Shown here: positions 33,433 through 42,053 of the stretch, piece after piece
How positions within the stretch are numbered: position 1 is the first letter of the stretch
How the letters are laid out: every line of letters starts with the position of its first letter
Source of the DNA: Paenibacillus cellulositrophicus
GTDB taxonomy: Bacteria > Bacillota > Bacilli > Paenibacillales > Paenibacillaceae
Direction: 5' to 3'
DNA: 64,000 nucleotides
Assembly: GCF_009363095.1 (NCBI RefSeq)
Contig: NZ_CP045295.1
Location: forward strand, 4,865,001 to 4,929,000
Made by a program: the position numbers and the translations under genes
Notes under the pieces: generated by a model
What the model was told of the DNA's origin: nothing
The model's input: the letters and a program-made list of their open reading frames with translations, nothing else
Databases searched by the model: none

Positions 33433-34740
33433 TCAGGTTTGGGCATGGCCGCATTCCATGCAGAATTTCTGTCCTTGCTGTACCTCCGCCTGACAGTTCG
33501 AGCATTTTAGAATACTGCTGGTTCCGCAGCCCGGGCAGAAGCGGGCCTTCGGGTCCATCCATTCCCCGCACTCCCGGCACAGCTTCGGCAGCAGGGTTCC
33601 GCAGCTGCTGCAGTTCACCGATCCGATCTTGAAGTCATAGCCGCACGCAGGGCAGGCGTTGTACGGATCGCCGCAGTTCAGGCAAAACTTGGCGTTCGGC
33701 GGAAGCGGTTGTCCGCAATCGCTGCACACGATTTTTTTCGCGGGGATGCCGGCTGCGCCTAACGTCAAACTCTGGCCGCAGGCAGAGCAAAATTTCGAAT
33801 CGGCGGCGTTCAGCTGCCCGCATGTCACACAGGCTTTTTGCTTAACGTCCATATCGCTAGTAGTTTGAACCTTCACATTTCCGGCCATTTGCTGGACGGC
33901 GTCGTACATCGAGCCTGCCATGCCCAACCCCATGCCGAGTCCGCTGCCGACGATGCCGGCGGTGCTGCCCGGATTTTTGGCGGCGCTTTCGAGCGTATCG
34001 TAGGAACGTTCTTGCTGATAGGTGAAGCCGATAATGTCCATTTCCGCTTTTTTGGCCAGTGCTTCCTTAATGCGCTGCGTAGACGGATCATTTTCCGGAA
34101 AATTAATCGAATCGATAAAGAAATTCACAAGGGATATGCCCATTTCCTCAAAAGACGGTGCGATCGTGTCCCGGACATGCTTGGAAATTTCGGCGGCGTA
34201 GGCGTTAATTTCAACCACGCTGATTTTTTTATGGATAATGTAAGAGGAAATCATTTCGTTAATGTTCGAGGTCAGAACCCCGCGGTAATATTTCACGAGT
34301 GTTTCTTGATCGAACGATGGAAGCGTGCCGACCAATTTCAGCAGAAACTTGCGTGCATCTTCAATCTCCACCCCGAATTGGCCGAAGGCTCTGAGCGATA
34401 CAATAATGTTAAACTTCGGATCCTGCAGTTGGATGGGAGATGCGGTTCCCCACTTCACATCCAGCGACCGGAGCTTATTCACAAACCATACCTCTGCGGT
34501 AAACGGCGATTTGCCGCCGAATGGCAAATTAATGAGGTTGGAGAGGATCGGAATATTCGCCGTGCTCAAGGTGTGGCGTCCTGCCACGAAGGAATCGAGA
34601 GCCCTGCCGCCTTTAAATAATATGGCTTCCTGCGTTTCATGAACGATCAACTGGGTCCAGGTCCCGAGCTCCTGGTTCGGGTAGCGCCAGGCGAACACCC
34701 CTGGTGGTCCTTCGTATTCCACTACTTCAATGATAGCCAT
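33433..34740 (-). CDS. SPFH (band 7) domain protein with five C-terminal zinc ribbons, YdjI-like
   Basis: A 435-residue protein. Residues 1-225 form an SPFH/virion-core-type domain (MAIIEVVEYEGPPGVFAWRY; YDVKWGT region; KYYRGVLTSNINEMISSYII). A glycine-rich linker, then five zinc ribbons, follow: CVTCG/CSACG, CSDCG/CLNCG, CPACGYDF/CSSCG, CRECGE/CPGCG, CSNCQ/CMECG. B. subtilis YdjI, in the membrane-stress operon pspA-ydjGHI, has the same design on a smaller scale. ATG 34740 follows AAAGGAG. I infer a scaffold at a damaged membrane; that is not shown here. Confidence 0.85.
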   Translation of the reverse strand: MAIIEVVEYEGPPGVFAWRYPNQELGTWTQLIVHETQEAILFKGGRALDSFVAGRHTLSTANIPILSNLINLPFGGKSPFTAEVWFVNKLRSLDVKWGTASPIQLQDPKFNIIVSLRAFGQFGVEIEDARKFLLKLVGTLPSFDQETLVKYYRGVLTSNINEMISSYIIHKKISVVEINAYAAEISKHVRDTIAPSFEEMGISLVNFFIDSINFPENDPSTQRIKEALAKKAEMDIIGFTYQQERSYDTLESAAKNPGSTAGIVGSGLGMGLGMAGSMYDAVQQMAGNVKVQTTSDMDVKQKACVTCGQLNAADSKFCSACGQSLTLGAAGIPAKKIVCSDCGQPLPPNAKFCLNCGDPYNACPACGYDFKIGSVNCSSCGTLLPKLCRECGEWMDPKARFCPGCGTSSILKCSNCQAEVQQGQKFCMECGHAQT

Positions 34741-34940
34741 TTGCTGCACTCCTTTACTGACACGGTTCGCCTTCATCCCATAACATTCCATGGAAAAAGG
34801 TACTAATTGACTACTATTGTATACGATATTAGCCCTATTTGGGGGTCAAAATTTGGAAAAAACATGTTCGAACAAGGAAATTTTGCATAGAAATTCGAAT
34901 TGTATTTTATATGAGGTAAACAAGTTGAGGAGGAATCCAT

Positions 34941-35435
34941 TTGAAACTGGGTCTGCTGGTCATCGATATGCAGAAGCATCTGCTGAACGGGTACGTGGAG
35001 CAACAAACGATTGACGGGGCCTGCGAGTATATCAATTATACCGCCGGTCTGCTGCGCTCGAAGGGTCATCCGGTCATCCATATAAAAGATGTGGAGGGCA
35101 CGGAGGACGTGAATGACGACGGAATCGGATTTATCCCGGGTATTCAGATTGAGCCTGGCGATACGGTGGTTCATAAAACCTTCTCCAATGCGTTCTGGAA
35201 AACGGAACTGGAATCTATCCTTGCGGAAAAGGGCGTCGATCTGCTGGTGGTGTCCGGTTTTGCCGCGGAATACTGCGTCCTGTTCACCTATAACGGTGCG
35301 CTGGAAAGAGGGTTCAAGGCAGCCATTCTGCAAAGGGGGATTGTGAGCACGAAGCAGGGCGCGGTGCAGGACATTTACCGTGACCGGCATCTCATTTCGT
35401 ATCCTGTCATCGAGGCATTGGTGGAACTGGGCTAG
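34941..35435 (+). CDS. Isochorismatase-like cysteine hydrolase
   Basis: A 164-residue cysteine hydrolase. The catalytic triad is apparent as Asp9 (LLVIDMQKH), Lys79 (VVHKTFSNAF) and Cys112 (GFAAEYCVLFT). The family includes isochorismatases, nicotinamidases and N-carbamoylsarcosine amidases; substrate not determined. TTG 34941 is spaced from GAGGAGG. It is divergent from the SPFH operon, with a 200-base intergenic region that must hold promoters in both directions. Confidence 0.85.
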   Translation: MKLGLLVIDMQKHLLNGYVEQQTIDGACEYINYTAGLLRSKGHPVIHIKDVEGTEDVNDDGIGFIPGIQIEPGDTVVHKTFSNAFWKTELESILAEKGVDLLVVSGFAAEYCVLFTYNGALERGFKAAILQRGIVSTKQGAVQDIYRDRHLISYPVIEALVELG

Positions 35436-35453
35436 GTCGGGAAAAATAAAACG

Positions 35454-35495
35454 AAGACCCGCATGGAGGGAGGCGATCCCCGCTGCGGGTCTTTT
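35454..35495. terminator. Terminator between convergent genes
   Basis: AAGACCCGC (35454-35462) pairs perfectly with GCGGGTCTT (35485-35493), followed by T-rich sequence on the plus strand. It can serve the isochorismatase gene and the convergent transporter gene. Confidence 0.7.
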
Positions 35496-35516
35496 GGTTT
35501 CCATTCAGGTGGTTTC

Positions 35517-36740
35517 CTATTCGGATAGATCCACCTTCTTTGCAGGAGGGGCTGCCTTGGAAGCGGCCATTTTCTGTGCTTGAAAAGGAGCCACGAACCA
35601 TTGAACGACGATGAGCGCCACCGTTACTACCATCAAGCCGTAAATGGCAAACGAAAACGGACCTGCGGCATCATGGATGAGGCCGATGAGAAAAGGTCCG
35701 GCGGCCCCGATCAAATAACCGGCGGATTGCGTCATGGCGGCCCATGATGCGGCTTCGTGGCTGGTTGCGGCTGCGTCCATCGGGAGGAGCAGGCCCAGCG
35801 CAAATAAAGTTCCGCTGGCCAGGCCGATCACGGCCGCGGCCAGCCAGGGCAGAGGCGAGAACAGCAGGATCAGACCGGCCAGCTGCGTAATCGATGATAC
35901 CCATAGCCACAGCAGGCGGGAAGGGTAGCGCCGCAGCAGCCGCTGCAGGATCGTACCGGCCGGAATCTGCGCGATAGCAAAGATGGTGAGCATGACGGCT
36001 GCTTCCGACGTAGTGTACCCCAGGCTTTGCATCACGGGCGGCAGCCAGGCGAGGAGGGAATAGAAGCAGGCGGCCATAAGGCCGAAGTGCAGGGTGAGCA
36101 GCCATGCTTTGGGATTCCGCCAAGGCAGGCTGGCGGTTGGGCCTTCGCTAACCTTTCGCGGACCGGAACGGCTCCCCCGGTGCAGAGTCCACCAGACGGC
36201 AGCTCCGGCCGCCCCGAGTGCCGACCATACGGCTAAGGCGGCTTGCCACGAATTGGAGTCCGTCTGCAAGGGGAGGGACAAGCTCGAAGCGAGCGCAGCC
36301 CCAAGAGACAAGCCGGCCGAGTAGACGGCGATCATCGCAGGGACGCTGTTGGGAAAATGCTGCTTAATAAATCCGGACAGCAGGGGACCCATGGCTGCAA
36401 TGCCAAGCCCGGCAATCAGGGCGGTCAGCAGCAATACGCCGGCCGAGTGCACGAACAGCCGCAGAATCGTTCCGAATCCGATAAGGACGAGTGACCAGCG
36501 AATCACGGGTTCAGTCCCCACCCGCCCGGCCAGCTTGGCCGATACGGGGGATAACAATCCCATGCACAGCACAGGGATGGACGTCAGCAGGCTTGCCGCT
36601 GCGGACGTCATGCCCAGGTCGTCCCGGATGAGCGCGAGCAGCGGGGATACCGAGCTGATGGCAGGGCGCAAGTTCAAAGCGGCCAGAAAGAGAGCGGCGG
36701 TCATGAGGCCGCCATGGGTTGGTTTTGGAGACCGATACAT
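35517..36740 (-). CDS. CynX/NimT family MFS transporter
   Basis: A 407-residue permease with 12 predicted spans. LMTAALFLAALNLRPAISSV and SPLLALIRDDLGM are typical of the CynX/NimT (cyanate/nitroimidazole) branch. ATG 36740 follows GGAAGGAAGGTG; an ATG at 36776 is possible. It is divergent from the MocR regulator (36862), which is a plausible controller. The substrate is unknown. Confidence 0.84.
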   Translation of the reverse strand: MYRSPKPTHGGLMTAALFLAALNLRPAISSVSPLLALIRDDLGMTSAAASLLTSIPVLCMGLLSPVSAKLAGRVGTEPVIRWSLVLIGFGTILRLFVHSAGVLLLTALIAGLGIAAMGPLLSGFIKQHFPNSVPAMIAVYSAGLSLGAALASSLSLPLQTDSNSWQAALAVWSALGAAGAAVWWTLHRGSRSGPRKVSEGPTASLPWRNPKAWLLTLHFGLMAACFYSLLAWLPPVMQSLGYTTSEAAVMLTIFAIAQIPAGTILQRLLRRYPSRLLWLWVSSITQLAGLILLFSPLPWLAAAVIGLASGTLFALGLLLPMDAAATSHEAASWAAMTQSAGYLIGAAGPFLIGLIHDAAGPFSFAIYGLMVVTVALIVVQWFVAPFQAQKMAASKAAPPAKKVDLSE

Positions 36741-36861
36741 AGGCGTCACCTTCCTTCCATTCATTGCAAAATCCATCCTACCATGCTAGATTGGCTGTAA
36801 TAAGCACCACTCTGAGGCGATTTTGATCATACCAATTTGAAAAGGAAGGGAGTGAGGTGTA

Positions 36862-38289
36862 TTGGCACAGGACCCTACAGGGGTGCAGGCAGCAGACACC
36901 AAAACGAGGCAAATCTACTCCTTGCTCAGAGAGCGGATCTTCCAGGGACAATATTTCGCGGGTATGCGCCTGCCGTCGAGCCGGGAGCTGGCACAGGAAC
37001 TCGGCGTGTCACGCACGCTGGTCGTCAGCGTATATGAGCAGCTGGTAGCGGAGGGGTATTTGGAAGGGCGTCTCGGATCGGGGACGTATGTGGTCGATTT
37101 GGAGAACAGGAAGCCTGCAAGATTCGAGAAGGCGGATCAGAGCTTTCATTTCTCCCGGGAACAGCCTGATGACGGTTATGGTTTCGACGGAGTCGATTTC
37201 CGGCCGAGCTTTCCGTCGATGGAGCATGTTCCGCGCAAAAAGTGGCGCGAGGTCGCCTATAAGGTATACGACCAGCTGGACGACCGGGAATACGGATATG
37301 CCGGTCCCGCGGGGCACTGGGGGCTGCGCCTGCAAATATGCGACATGCTGCTGAATACGAAGGGCATCCTATGCGGTCCCGAGCAGGTGGTCGTTACGGC
37401 CGGTGCGACGCAGGCGATCACGCTGGTGTGCAAGCTGCTGCTGCAGCCGGGAGAGACGGTCATCTCGGAGGACCCGACGTCTACGTTCATCCATGGGATT
37501 TTTCAGACGGCCGGCGCGGACATCGTGCCGGTTCCGGTGGATGCCCAAGGGCTGCGGGTTCAGGATATTCCCGGCCAGGCCAGGCCCCGCCTTGTTTTTG
37601 TCACGCCGTCGCATCAGTTTCCGTTCGGCAGCATCTTATCCATCGGGCGGCGAATGGAGCTGCTGGAGTATGCGCGTAATACCGGCTGCTACATTATTGA
37701 GGATGATTATGACAGCGAGTTTCGGTATGCGGGTATGCCAGTCCATGCGTTAAGGGAGCTGGATGCGGAGCGGGTGATTTACATCGGCACCTTCAGCAAA
37801 AATCTGTTCCCGGCGCTACGCATCGGCTATATGGTTCTGCCCCGGGATTTGGTAGCGCCTATGGAAGGGATCAAACGTCTTATGGATATGCATACGCCTA
37901 CGCTGGATCAGGCCATCCTGGCGCGGTTTATCGCGGATCAGCATTTGCAGCGTCATGTCACCCGCATGAAGCGGGTATACAGCCGGAGAAGGAAGCTGCT
38001 GATCCGCAGTCTGAGCGAAACGTTCGGGAACCGGGTTCAGGTGAGCGGCGATGCCGCGGGCCTTCATTTGATCGCAGAATTTTCAGGGCATATTTTTGAC
38101 GAGGAACGGGTCCGAGCATTAGCGGAAAAGGGCGTCCGGATTTATCCGGCCGAAAAGTATGCCATCGTGAAGGGGAGGTTCGGATTCGAGGACAAGCTGA
38201 TTATGGGATTCGGCGATGTAGCCGAGCCGCAGATTCCAGAGGGGGTCCGGCGAATTGCAGGGGTGCTGAGGGAACTGGGAGAACAATGA
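36862..38289 (+). CDS. MocR/GabR-type GntR regulator with aminotransferase domain
   Basis: A 475-residue MocR-type regulator. Residues 15-80 are a GntR winged helix (QIYSLLRERIFQGQYFAGMR, LPSSRELAQELGVSRTLV), and the rest is a fold-type I aminotransferase with Lys313 in the FSKNLFPALRIGY motif as the PLP lysine. EDDYDSEFRYAGMP and VTAGATQAITLV complete the active-site pattern. Known relatives sense PLP or GABA. TTG 36862 is spaced from GGGAGTGAGG. It is divergent from the CynX-type transporter. Confidence 0.88.
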   Translation: MAQDPTGVQAADTKTRQIYSLLRERIFQGQYFAGMRLPSSRELAQELGVSRTLVVSVYEQLVAEGYLEGRLGSGTYVVDLENRKPARFEKADQSFHFSREQPDDGYGFDGVDFRPSFPSMEHVPRKKWREVAYKVYDQLDDREYGYAGPAGHWGLRLQICDMLLNTKGILCGPEQVVVTAGATQAITLVCKLLLQPGETVISEDPTSTFIHGIFQTAGADIVPVPVDAQGLRVQDIPGQARPRLVFVTPSHQFPFGSILSIGRRMELLEYARNTGCYIIEDDYDSEFRYAGMPVHALRELDAERVIYIGTFSKNLFPALRIGYMVLPRDLVAPMEGIKRLMDMHTPTLDQAILARFIADQHLQRHVTRMKRVYSRRRKLLIRSLSETFGNRVQVSGDAAGLHLIAEFSGHIFDEERVRALAEKGVRIYPAEKYAIVKGRFGFEDKLIMGFGDVAEPQIPEGVRRIAGVLRELGEQ

Positions 38290-38292
38290 AAA

Positions 38293-38331
38293 AGCCCGGG
38301 AATGACCATAAGGTCGTTCCGGGCTATTTTT
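38293..38331 (+). terminator. Intrinsic terminator of the MocR gene
   Basis: AGCCCGGGAATGACC (38293-38307) pairs with GGTCGTTCCGGGCT (38312-38325), followed by ATTTTTG. It is also suitable for the convergent gene at 38373. Confidence 0.8.
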
Positions 38332-38372
38332 GTAAGGCGTGAGCGTTTCTAATCTCGCTGGAAAAGCTCCCG

Positions 38373-39032
38373 TTAGATGCTCTCCGCGAATTGCACCACT
38401 TCCTCCGGCTCAGCCCGCGTCCGATAATCCGGATCTACGCTGGCATAACGGATCACGCCCTGCGGATCGATGACGTAAGTGGCGGGAACGGGAAGCTCCC
38501 ACGAATCGTCACCGTTGAATTGGTCCAGGGGAAAACCGAGTGACCGGTACACCTGCTGCACGTCTTCTGCCAGAGGGAAGGTCAACCGGTACTTCTCCGC
38601 CACCTTGTTGTGCAGGTCGCTCAGGACATGATAACCGAGCCCGTTCTTCTCCTGCATGGACAAGGAGTGATCCGGTGTTTGGGGACTAATGGCCAGCAGC
38701 CGGGCTCCTGCGTCATGAATGCGGTCCAGGAGCCGCTGGTAGGCCCTTAATTCCAAATTGCAGAACGGGCACCATTCTCCGCGGTAAAAGGTCAGAATGA
38801 CCGGACCGTGCGCGAATTCTTCAGATAACGTAACGGGGTCGCCTGTCTGATTGCTTAACGTAAAATCGGGTGCGTCATCTCCAACCATCAGGCCGCGTGC
38901 GGCACCGGATGTGCGTAAGTCCTCGACGGAGCGCTCGAACGCTTCGGTCACGGCTGCGGGCAGCACTTCCAGGCCATGCCGGGTTGTGGCCGCCAGTTCG
39001 TCATTCAGCTTCAATTGGGATGAATCGGACAT
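38373..39032 (-). CDS. Peroxiredoxin-like protein (AhpC/TSA family)
   Basis: A 219-residue thioredoxin-fold protein: APDFTLSNQTGDPVTLSEEF and FYRGEWCPFCNLELRAYQRL carry a CPFC motif with its peroxidatic and resolving cysteines near residues 106 and 109. The C-terminal VPATYVIDPQGVIRYASVDP is usual for peroxiredoxins. This longer type is often annotated as thioredoxin-dependent thiol peroxidase of unknown partner. ATG 39032 is spaced from AGGGAGAG. ATG 39068 is possible but unconserved. Confidence 0.83.
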   Translation of the reverse strand: MSDSSQLKLNDELAATTRHGLEVLPAAVTEAFERSVEDLRTSGAARGLMVGDDAPDFTLSNQTGDPVTLSEEFAHGPVILTFYRGEWCPFCNLELRAYQRLLDRIHDAGARLLAISPQTPDHSLSMQEKNGLGYHVLSDLHNKVAEKYRLTFPLAEDVQQVYRSLGFPLDQFNGDDSWELPVPATYVIDPQGVIRYASVDPDYRTRAEPEEVVQFAESI

Positions 39033-39141
39033 ATCTTCACTCTCCCTTGTCGGATATGCGCTCATCATATCGTGGCAGGGGAATGAAGCACTACCAGTAG
39101 AAGGAGCCGGATGCTGGTTGGCGGGATTTTTTTGTGAGGCG

Positions 39142-40125
39142 TTACGATTTCCTGATCAGCGTACCCGGGTTCATGCCGTACTTCCCGCGGAACGCCTCGG
39201 CAAAATAACTGGGATTGGAATAACCGACCGACACGGATACGTTGATGACGCTGGCATCAGGCTCTTGAAGCAGGCGGTATGCTGTTTCCAGCCGAGCCTC
39301 CCTCAAATATCCGAACACGGTGCTGCCGTACCGGTCCTTAAAGCCGGTCTTCAGCTTGAATTCGTTCAGGCCGATGAGGCGGGAGAGCTCCGATAAGGAT
39401 GGCGGGAGGCTCATTCGATCCAGTAGGATTTCCCTCGCCCGTTCCAGCTTGGACAGATCCGTTCTGGACAGGCCGGAGGGCCTCTTTTCCCTGCCCAAAA
39501 GCATCGAACGGAATGCATGGGACAGCAGCTCCAAAATTCGGCACTCCATTTCTAAGCTCAGCGAATCCGGCCGCGCAGAAGCTTCCATCATCTGCTGCAG
39601 GAGGTAGGCCGAAGCAGGATCATAGGCTTCCTGGAACACCCGATATGGCAGCGTTCCGATAATCTGATGAAAATCCAAGGCCCGGGCGCCCTCGCCATTT
39701 TCCATGAAATGATGGAAGGCGGTGACGGGAATGGCGATGCTCATCATTTGAAACGGCTGACTTTTGGAAAAAGGCATGCGGGCTTCCGCCGGGTTGGCAA
39801 ACTGGAGGCTCCAGCTGCCCGGCTTCATCTCGAACTCCCTGCCGGACACCTCAACTCTCCGGTAGCCTTGAACACAGCAGCTCAGCTCGACCATCGGCAC
39901 CCTTGTGTGCAGGGATACAGTATAGTCATCGTTCAAACGAAAATCGACTGCCGCCATCCCTAAATCCTGCCGGGGAGCCAGGCGCTGCACCGTTCCTTCT
40001 CCCATCCATGAATGAAGGTTCATGCGTTCGTACCGGCGCCCTGATGAACCATGCATCTGCAATCCGTCAAAGAACTGCCTAAAATTGTGGTGAACGTCAG
40101 GCAATGCCATTTCCTTTGCACCCAT
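39142..40125 (-). CDS. AraC family transcriptional regulator
   Basis: A 327-residue regulator of the PchR/YbtA type. An N-terminal ligand domain is followed by two helix-turn-helix motifs: LSELSRLIGLNEFKLKTGFK and INVSVSVGYSNPSYFAEAFR. The second contains the family signature GYSNPSYFAEAF. Relatives control siderophore transport, but no iron genes are next to it. ATG 40125 is used; ATG 40110 is an alternative, with little to choose between them. It is divergent from the phosphotransferase gene. Confidence 0.87.
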   Translation of the reverse strand: MGAKEMALPDVHHNFRQFFDGLQMHGSSGRRYERMNLHSWMGEGTVQRLAPRQDLGMAAVDFRLNDDYTVSLHTRVPMVELSCCVQGYRRVEVSGREFEMKPGSWSLQFANPAEARMPFSKSQPFQMMSIAIPVTAFHHFMENGEGARALDFHQIIGTLPYRVFQEAYDPASAYLLQQMMEASARPDSLSLEMECRILELLSHAFRSMLLGREKRPSGLSRTDLSKLERAREILLDRMSLPPSLSELSRLIGLNEFKLKTGFKDRYGSTVFGYLREARLETAYRLLQEPDASVINVSVSVGYSNPSYFAEAFRGKYGMNPGTLIRKS

Positions 40126-40238
40126 TTCCTGTATATTTGTGATACCATTATACGGCTATAGCGTTGGGATCTCTATATGGTGGATGGTGCGGAGAAGAGG
40201 AGAACAACGTGAGAACGGATGGACGGAGGGGGAGAGGA

Positions 40239-41159
40239 ATGGAACCGATCGAGGAGCGGATTCGGAAGTTACTCGCCGAAATCAGGGAGCAAGTTGGGTA
40301 TGACCGGGCTGAGCCACTTGAGAAGGGATTTTCGGACGCGCGGAAATTTGTGTTGTATCAGGCGGATACCCCGGTGTACCTGCTGCGGATACATGAAGGA
40401 AGCACGTATGCCAGACAGCGGATGGAGTTCGAGCTGCTCCGAAAGCACGAAGCGAATCAGGTCCGCTGCTCCAAGCCGCTGGTGTCGGAGCTGGCCGGGC
40501 ATCTTGACCTCTGCTATTTGCTGCTGTCCTACATCCCTGGCGTTAGCGGGGATGAAGTTTTGCCCGGATTAGCGCCGGAAGCTCAACTTCAGCAGGGGAC
40601 GGCGGCCGGAAGAGAATTAAGAAAGATCCATCAGGTCACCCCTGAGGTCCCTATAAACTGGGCGGCGCGGCGTGCAGAAAAATACAAGCAGAAAAGGGAG
40701 AAGGTGCGGGAAATAGGCCTTCGTTTTCATCGGCAGAACGAATTGGAGAGCTACATAGGCAACCAACTGGAGCTGCTTGAAAAGAGTCCGATAACCTTCC
40801 AGCATGACGATTTTCACCCTTCCAACCTGATCTTTCAACATGGGTGCCTTGCCGGTGTGATCGACTTTGGCCGGTTTGACTGGGGAGACCCGTGGGAGGA
40901 ATTTTTCAAACTGCCGAAGTATACCTGCCAGGTCAGCCCGTATTTTGCCAAGGGCCAGGTCCACGGATATTTCCAAGATGGCATTCCGGATGACTTTTGG
41001 CCGAAATACAACCTGTTTGTGGCGCTGAACCAGCACGCGACCTTGATCGGGGGCATCCAACATGATAGAGTTCAGGAAACGCTGAAAAAGATCGAGCGGA
41101 CGATCAACACGCATGACTTTCAAAACGGGGGGCCGCCGGCGTGGTACCGCCTGCAATAA
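40239..41159 (+). CDS. Aminoglycoside phosphotransferase-like kinase
   Basis: A 306-residue APH-fold kinase: FQHDDFHPSNLIFQHGCLAG has the catalytic Asp and VIDFGRFDWGDPWEEF the metal-binding Asp (near residues 189 and 207). FVLYQADTPVYLLRIHEGST gives the ATP-binding lobe. Phosphotransferases like this act on aminoglycosides, macrolides or other alcohols. The first 24 residues of longer starts are not supported by GGAGGGGGAGAGG, which precedes ATG 40239. Confidence 0.82.
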   Translation: MEPIEERIRKLLAEIREQVGYDRAEPLEKGFSDARKFVLYQADTPVYLLRIHEGSTYARQRMEFELLRKHEANQVRCSKPLVSELAGHLDLCYLLLSYIPGVSGDEVLPGLAPEAQLQQGTAAGRELRKIHQVTPEVPINWAARRAEKYKQKREKVREIGLRFHRQNELESYIGNQLELLEKSPITFQHDDFHPSNLIFQHGCLAGVIDFGRFDWGDPWEEFFKLPKYTCQVSPYFAKGQVHGYFQDGIPDDFWPKYNLFVALNQHATLIGGIQHDRVQETLKKIERTINTHDFQNGGPPAWYRLQ

Positions 41160-41235
41160 GGAGGACGGGGCGGGCCTCTACGTCGAGGAAGGATTTAAAC
41201 ATATGATTTTCTGATGGAAAGGAGCAGATCGATTC

Positions 41236-42000
41236 ATGCTGGATGCACGTTCATTATATTTGCGGAGCGTGATGCTGAGGAGAGAGGAAGTGCCGTCCTT
41301 TCGCGCGTATCCCTTCAGCCTGCCGGCTGTCCATGACTTTCACAGCTTGTCGTTTCAGCAGCCGGTGACGTTTATCGTCGGCGAAAACGGATCGGGCAAA
41401 TCCACCCTGCTGGAAGGGATGGCGGTCGCCTGGGGATTTAATCCCGAAGGAGGCACGATTAATTTTTCCTTTGAGACGATGTCCTCCCACTCGGATCTGC
41501 ACCGGTACATGCGGCTCGTGCGCGGCGTCGTCCGACCGAAGGACGGTTTTTTCTTCCGGGCGGAAAGCTATTATAACGTGGCGACGAATATCGACCAGTT
41601 GGATGCGGAGATGAGCTATGGTCCTCCGATCCGGGATTCCTATGGAGGCAAGTCGCTGCATGAGCAGTCCCATGGGGAGAGCTTCTTTGCGACGTTTATG
41701 AATCGGTTTGGAGGAAGGGGCCTGTACCTGATGGACGAGCCGGAGGCCGCACTTTCTCCCTTGAAGCAGCTGTCCATGCTGTCGCGGATTCATCAGTTGG
41801 TGAAAAAGCGGTCGCAATTCATTATCGCCACGCATTCGCCGATCCTGATGTCATACCCCCATGCGGAAATTTGGCTGCTCGACGATCAAGGCATGCGTCC
41901 GGTGAAGCTGGAGGATACGGACCATTACATGATCACCCGAAAAATGATGGAGAGCCCAGGGCAGATGCTGGACATTTTGCTGGAGGAGGATCCGGAATAG
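41236..42000 (+). CDS. Standalone AAA/ABC-type ATPase
   Basis: A 254-residue P-loop ATPase. The Walker A motif GENGSGKST lies at residues 49-57, an LSF-type signature is present as SHGESFFATFMNRF, and the Walker B motif is YLMDEPEAALSPLKQLSML near residue 162. IIATHSPILM completes an ABC-like H-loop. No permease lies nearby, so it is an AAA_21-like ATPase, not a transporter part. Some relatives are found next to phage-defence genes; none here. A terminator follows. Confidence 0.8.
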   Translation: MLDARSLYLRSVMLRREEVPSFRAYPFSLPAVHDFHSLSFQQPVTFIVGENGSGKSTLLEGMAVAWGFNPEGGTINFSFETMSSHSDLHRYMRLVRGVVRPKDGFFFRAESYYNVATNIDQLDAEMSYGPPIRDSYGGKSLHEQSHGESFFATFMNRFGGRGLYLMDEPEAALSPLKQLSMLSRIHQLVKKRSQFIIATHSPILMSYPHAEIWLLDDQGMRPVKLEDTDHYMITRKMMESPGQMLDILLEEDPE

Positions 42001-42009
42001 AAGATAACA

Positions 42010-42042
42010 AAAGCCGCCCCCGATTACCGGAAGCGGCTTTTC
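42010..42042. terminator. Terminator between convergent genes
   Basis: AAAGCCGC (42010-42017) pairs with GCGGCTTT (42033-42040) with an A/T-rich flank on both sides. It serves the ATPase gene and the convergent P450 gene. Confidence 0.7.
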
Positions 42043-42053
42043 ATATACCAATC

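Noticed and set aside
33838..34620. Plus-strand frame opposite the SPFH gene
   Set aside because: Antisense to the SPFH domain; its peptide lacks any family resemblance.
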